DNA of 64,000 nucleotides. Source: Flammeovirgaceae bacterium 311 (GTDB taxonomy: Bacteria > Bacteroidota > Bacteroidia > Cytophagales > Cyclobacteriaceae). The position numbers and the translations under genes are program-made. The stretch spans positions 6,398,501 to 6,462,500 of the forward strand of contig CP004371.1 of NCBI GenBank assembly GCA_000597885.1. The letters run 5' to 3'. The notes beneath the pieces were generated by a model, which worked only from the letters and a program-made list of their open reading frames with translations, had not been told where the DNA came from and did no database searches. Position 1 is the stretch's first letter. Each line of letters begins with the position of its first letter. This document shows, piece after piece, positions 62,503-64,000 of the stretch.

Positions 62503-63045
62503 GTGAAACTATCAACATTTTTTTTCGCAGCTACGCTTCTGATGGCTACTCTCAATAGCTGCATCGAGTCAGAGGACAGTTTTCAACGTCCTTTATTAGC
62601 GTACTACAAACCTGTTTATGCCACACAGCAGGAAATGTTCAACATTCGGGTGCAACCGGCCAGAGCACTGAACGACCCCGGCCGCATTTACACCAAGGGA
62701 ACAATGCTCATCATCAACGAGCGCTTTAAGGGTTACCACCTGATTGACAATGCTGATCCAGCCAATCCAAAGCCTTTGCTTTTTCTGGAAGTGCCGGGTG
62801 CGGTTAACATGGCCATGCAGGGGCAGTACCTGTATGCTGATAACATCACAGACCTTATTACCATCGACTTAAGTGACCTGCGGCAGATAAAGGAAGTAAA
62901 CCGCCAGAAAGATGTATTTGAAGGATTCAAGCCATACCCCCTGCTGCGGGATGTGGGTTTTGAATGTGTTGATAAGAAAAAGGGCATTGTAGTGGGCTGG
63001 GAGCTTGCAGATATGCCATCGGGCGAGGTAGAATGCTGGCGTTAA
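62503..63045 (+). CDS. Lipoprotein with LVIVD-type propeller repeats
   Basis: 180 residues from GTG 62503: KLSTFFFAATLLMATLNSC is a standard lipoprotein signal with a lipidated Cys at about position 20. ATG is not available, and the frame upstream to 62449 runs through the promoter. The mature part has MLIINERFKGYHLIDNADPANPKPLLFLEVPG and LYADNITDLITIDLSDLRQIKEVNR, which are LVIVD-like beta-propeller blades. The protein is small for a propeller, so it may pair with the related gene 27 bp downstream. Function unknown; exposed on the outer membrane or in the periplasm. Confidence 0.78.
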   Translation: MKLSTFFFAATLLMATLNSCIESEDSFQRPLLAYYKPVYATQQEMFNIRVQPARALNDPGRIYTKGTMLIINERFKGYHLIDNADPANPKPLLFLEVPGAVNMAMQGQYLYADNITDLITIDLSDLRQIKEVNRQKDVFEGFKPYPLLRDVGFECVDKKKGIVVGWELADMPSGEVECWR

Positions 63046-63072
63046 TTTTTTAAAGCTTTTAAGTCTGAAATC

Positions 63073-63834
63073 ATGAAATTAAGAAATCTCATTCTCCTAA
63101 TATTATCACCCCTTTTGGGTGCCGGTGCCTGCAGTGATGATATGTCATCGCCAAACGAGGTAATGCCAGGTGCTGGTTTGGGCGGCTCTATGGCCCAGTT
63201 TACGGTTTACAACGGGCGGTTATATTTGCTGCAGGCTGACGAACTGCAAACCTATAGCCTCCAAAATCCGGCTGCTCCGCAGCTGGCCAGTACCCAGCAG
63301 GTTGGTATTGATGCAGAAACTCTTTTCCCTTATAGTGGAAACCTCTATGTAGGTTCTCAAAACGGTATGCACATTTACTCACTGGAAAATCCTCAGCAGC
63401 CAGAACATCTTTCTACCTTTCAGCATATTACCAGCTGCGATCCTGTGGTGGTAGAGGGTAACTTTGCCTATGTAACACTCCGCACCGGTTCTCCCTGTCG
63501 TTTTGGAACTAACGAACTAAACATCCTGGACATCAGTGAGAAAGTAAACCCCCGCCTGATCAGCAGTCTGCAAATGTACAATCCCCAGGGTCTGGCTGTT
63601 AATAATGGTATTCTATATGTATGCAATGCAGAATATGGATTGGTTGCCCTTGATGTAACGAACCCTTTCAGTCCGAAGGTGCTGAAAGAATATAAAGACT
63701 ATGATGGCTATGATGTGATCTTCACCCCGAGAAGTTTGATGATGATTGGAAAAGACGGACTGGTTCAGTTTGACCCCGCCAATCCGGCAGATCTTCAACA
63801 ATTAAGTATCATTCCAGTAGAGCCTTTACAATAA
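63073..63834 (+). CDS. LVIVD-repeat lipoprotein (beta-propeller)
   Basis: A 253-residue lipoprotein: NLILLILSPLLGAGACSDD gives the lipobox GAGAC with Cys20. The mature part holds several ~42-residue blades (TVYNGRLYLLQADELQTYSL, YSGNLYVGSQNGMHIYSLENP, VNNGILYVCNAEYGLVALDVTNP) of LVIVD/YVTN type, forming an incomplete or oligomeric beta-propeller. It is transcribed from the promoter at 62448-62481 together with the preceding gene. Ligand unknown. Confidence 0.85.
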   Translation: MKLRNLILLILSPLLGAGACSDDMSSPNEVMPGAGLGGSMAQFTVYNGRLYLLQADELQTYSLQNPAAPQLASTQQVGIDAETLFPYSGNLYVGSQNGMHIYSLENPQQPEHLSTFQHITSCDPVVVEGNFAYVTLRTGSPCRFGTNELNILDISEKVNPRLISSLQMYNPQGLAVNNGILYVCNAEYGLVALDVTNPFSPKVLKEYKDYDGYDVIFTPRSLMMIGKDGLVQFDPANPADLQQLSIIPVEPLQ

Positions 63835-63836
63835 AC

Positions 63837-64000
63837 ATGAAACATATGTTTTTGCTTGCAGCAGCTCTTTTGCTGCTGCACTTTTCTGTTTTTAGCCAGA
63901 CAGCGGAATTAAACCAGACAGCAGATCCTGAAGCTGACGCTGAAACACTTACACCTTTTATCAAAAGCCTGTCAATTGGTGTGGAAGTGTGGCCGATCAC
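63837..64000 (+). CDS. Secreted protein, N-terminus only (runs off the window)
   Basis: ATG at 63837, two bases after the preceding stop codon. The first 54 codons are in the window and open to its end. KHMFLLAAALLLLHFSVFSQ is a signal peptide cut after Ser-Gln, followed by a low-complexity Thr/Ala/Glu stretch and IKSLSIGVEVWPIT, which could start a beta-barrel or propeller. It is in the same operon as the two lipoproteins; function cannot be assigned. Confidence 0.75.
   Translation, partial: MKHMFLLAAALLLLHFSVFSQTAELNQTADPEADAETLTPFIKSLSIGVEVWPI

Overview
The window looks like chromosome from a Bacteroidota bacterium, most likely of the order Cytophagales. The evidence is two secreted giants with type IX secretion sorting domains (23451-26219, 50959-55836), a PorP/SprF-type partner (55850-56845), Bacteroidota-style promoters (TTTG, then TAnnTTTG) before the ilv leader, gyrB and a lipoprotein gene, few Shine-Dalgarno sites, and several families (DUF6624, 7+7 FG-GAP protein, short LeuA) typical of that group. 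Genus cannot be told from the sequence alone.

The window is dominated by aspartate-family and branched-chain amino acid synthesis in three blocks. Block 1 (5.1-13.5 kb, + strand) is ilvE-ilvD-ilvB-ilvN-ilvC-ilvA. Block 2 (28.1-32.3 kb, + strand) is leuA-leuC-leuD-leuB. Block 3 (40.1-35.0 kb, - strand) is thrA (aspartokinase/homoserine dehydrogenase fusion)-thrB-thrC. Together they lead from aspartate to threonine, on to 2-oxobutyrate (IlvA), and then to isoleucine, valine and leucine. The standout signal is regulatory. Two complete leader-peptide attenuators stand in series before ilvE. Each has an Ile/Val-rich mini-ORF, an antiterminator segment at its stop codon, and a terminator hairpin with a T-run. 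A third, Thr/Ile-rich one precedes thrA. No comparable leader was found before leuA.

The remaining regions are as follows. 0-2.4 kb: an SGNH-hydrolase-like protein and an MBOAT acyltransferase, a polysaccharide O-acylation pair. 2.4-5 kb: a small conserved-looking protein and a PLP aminotransferase. 14-27.9 kb: an accessory stretch with a CHASE3/GAF sensor protein, GH88 and nucleoside-hydrolase-like lipoproteins, a frameshifted Rpn-type nuclease relic, a flavin monooxygenase, a RibD/DHFR-type reductase, an IS630-family element inserted at the 3' end of a decayed membrane-protein gene, GC-rich palindromic DNA, a GH74 xyloglucanase with a sorting tail, and a large helical-repeat protein. 32.5-34.3 kb: a phosphoethanolamine-transferase-like membrane sulfatase. 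40.4-46.5 kb: small-molecule metabolism, including a divergent glutaryl-CoA dehydrogenase/tryptophan dioxygenase pair. 46.5-50.5 kb: a MORN-type repeat protein joined to a probable outer-membrane barrel, an FAD oxidoreductase and a CoA-binding protein. 50.9-56.8 kb: the T9SS cargo/PorP pair. 57.2-62.5 kb: gyrB, then a convergent polyphosphate kinase/exopolyphosphatase pair. 62.5-64 kb: surface lipoproteins with LVIVD-type repeats and a truncated secreted protein at the edge.

No tRNA, rRNA or CRISPR array was seen. Functions are assigned from motif recognition by eye; no database search was run.
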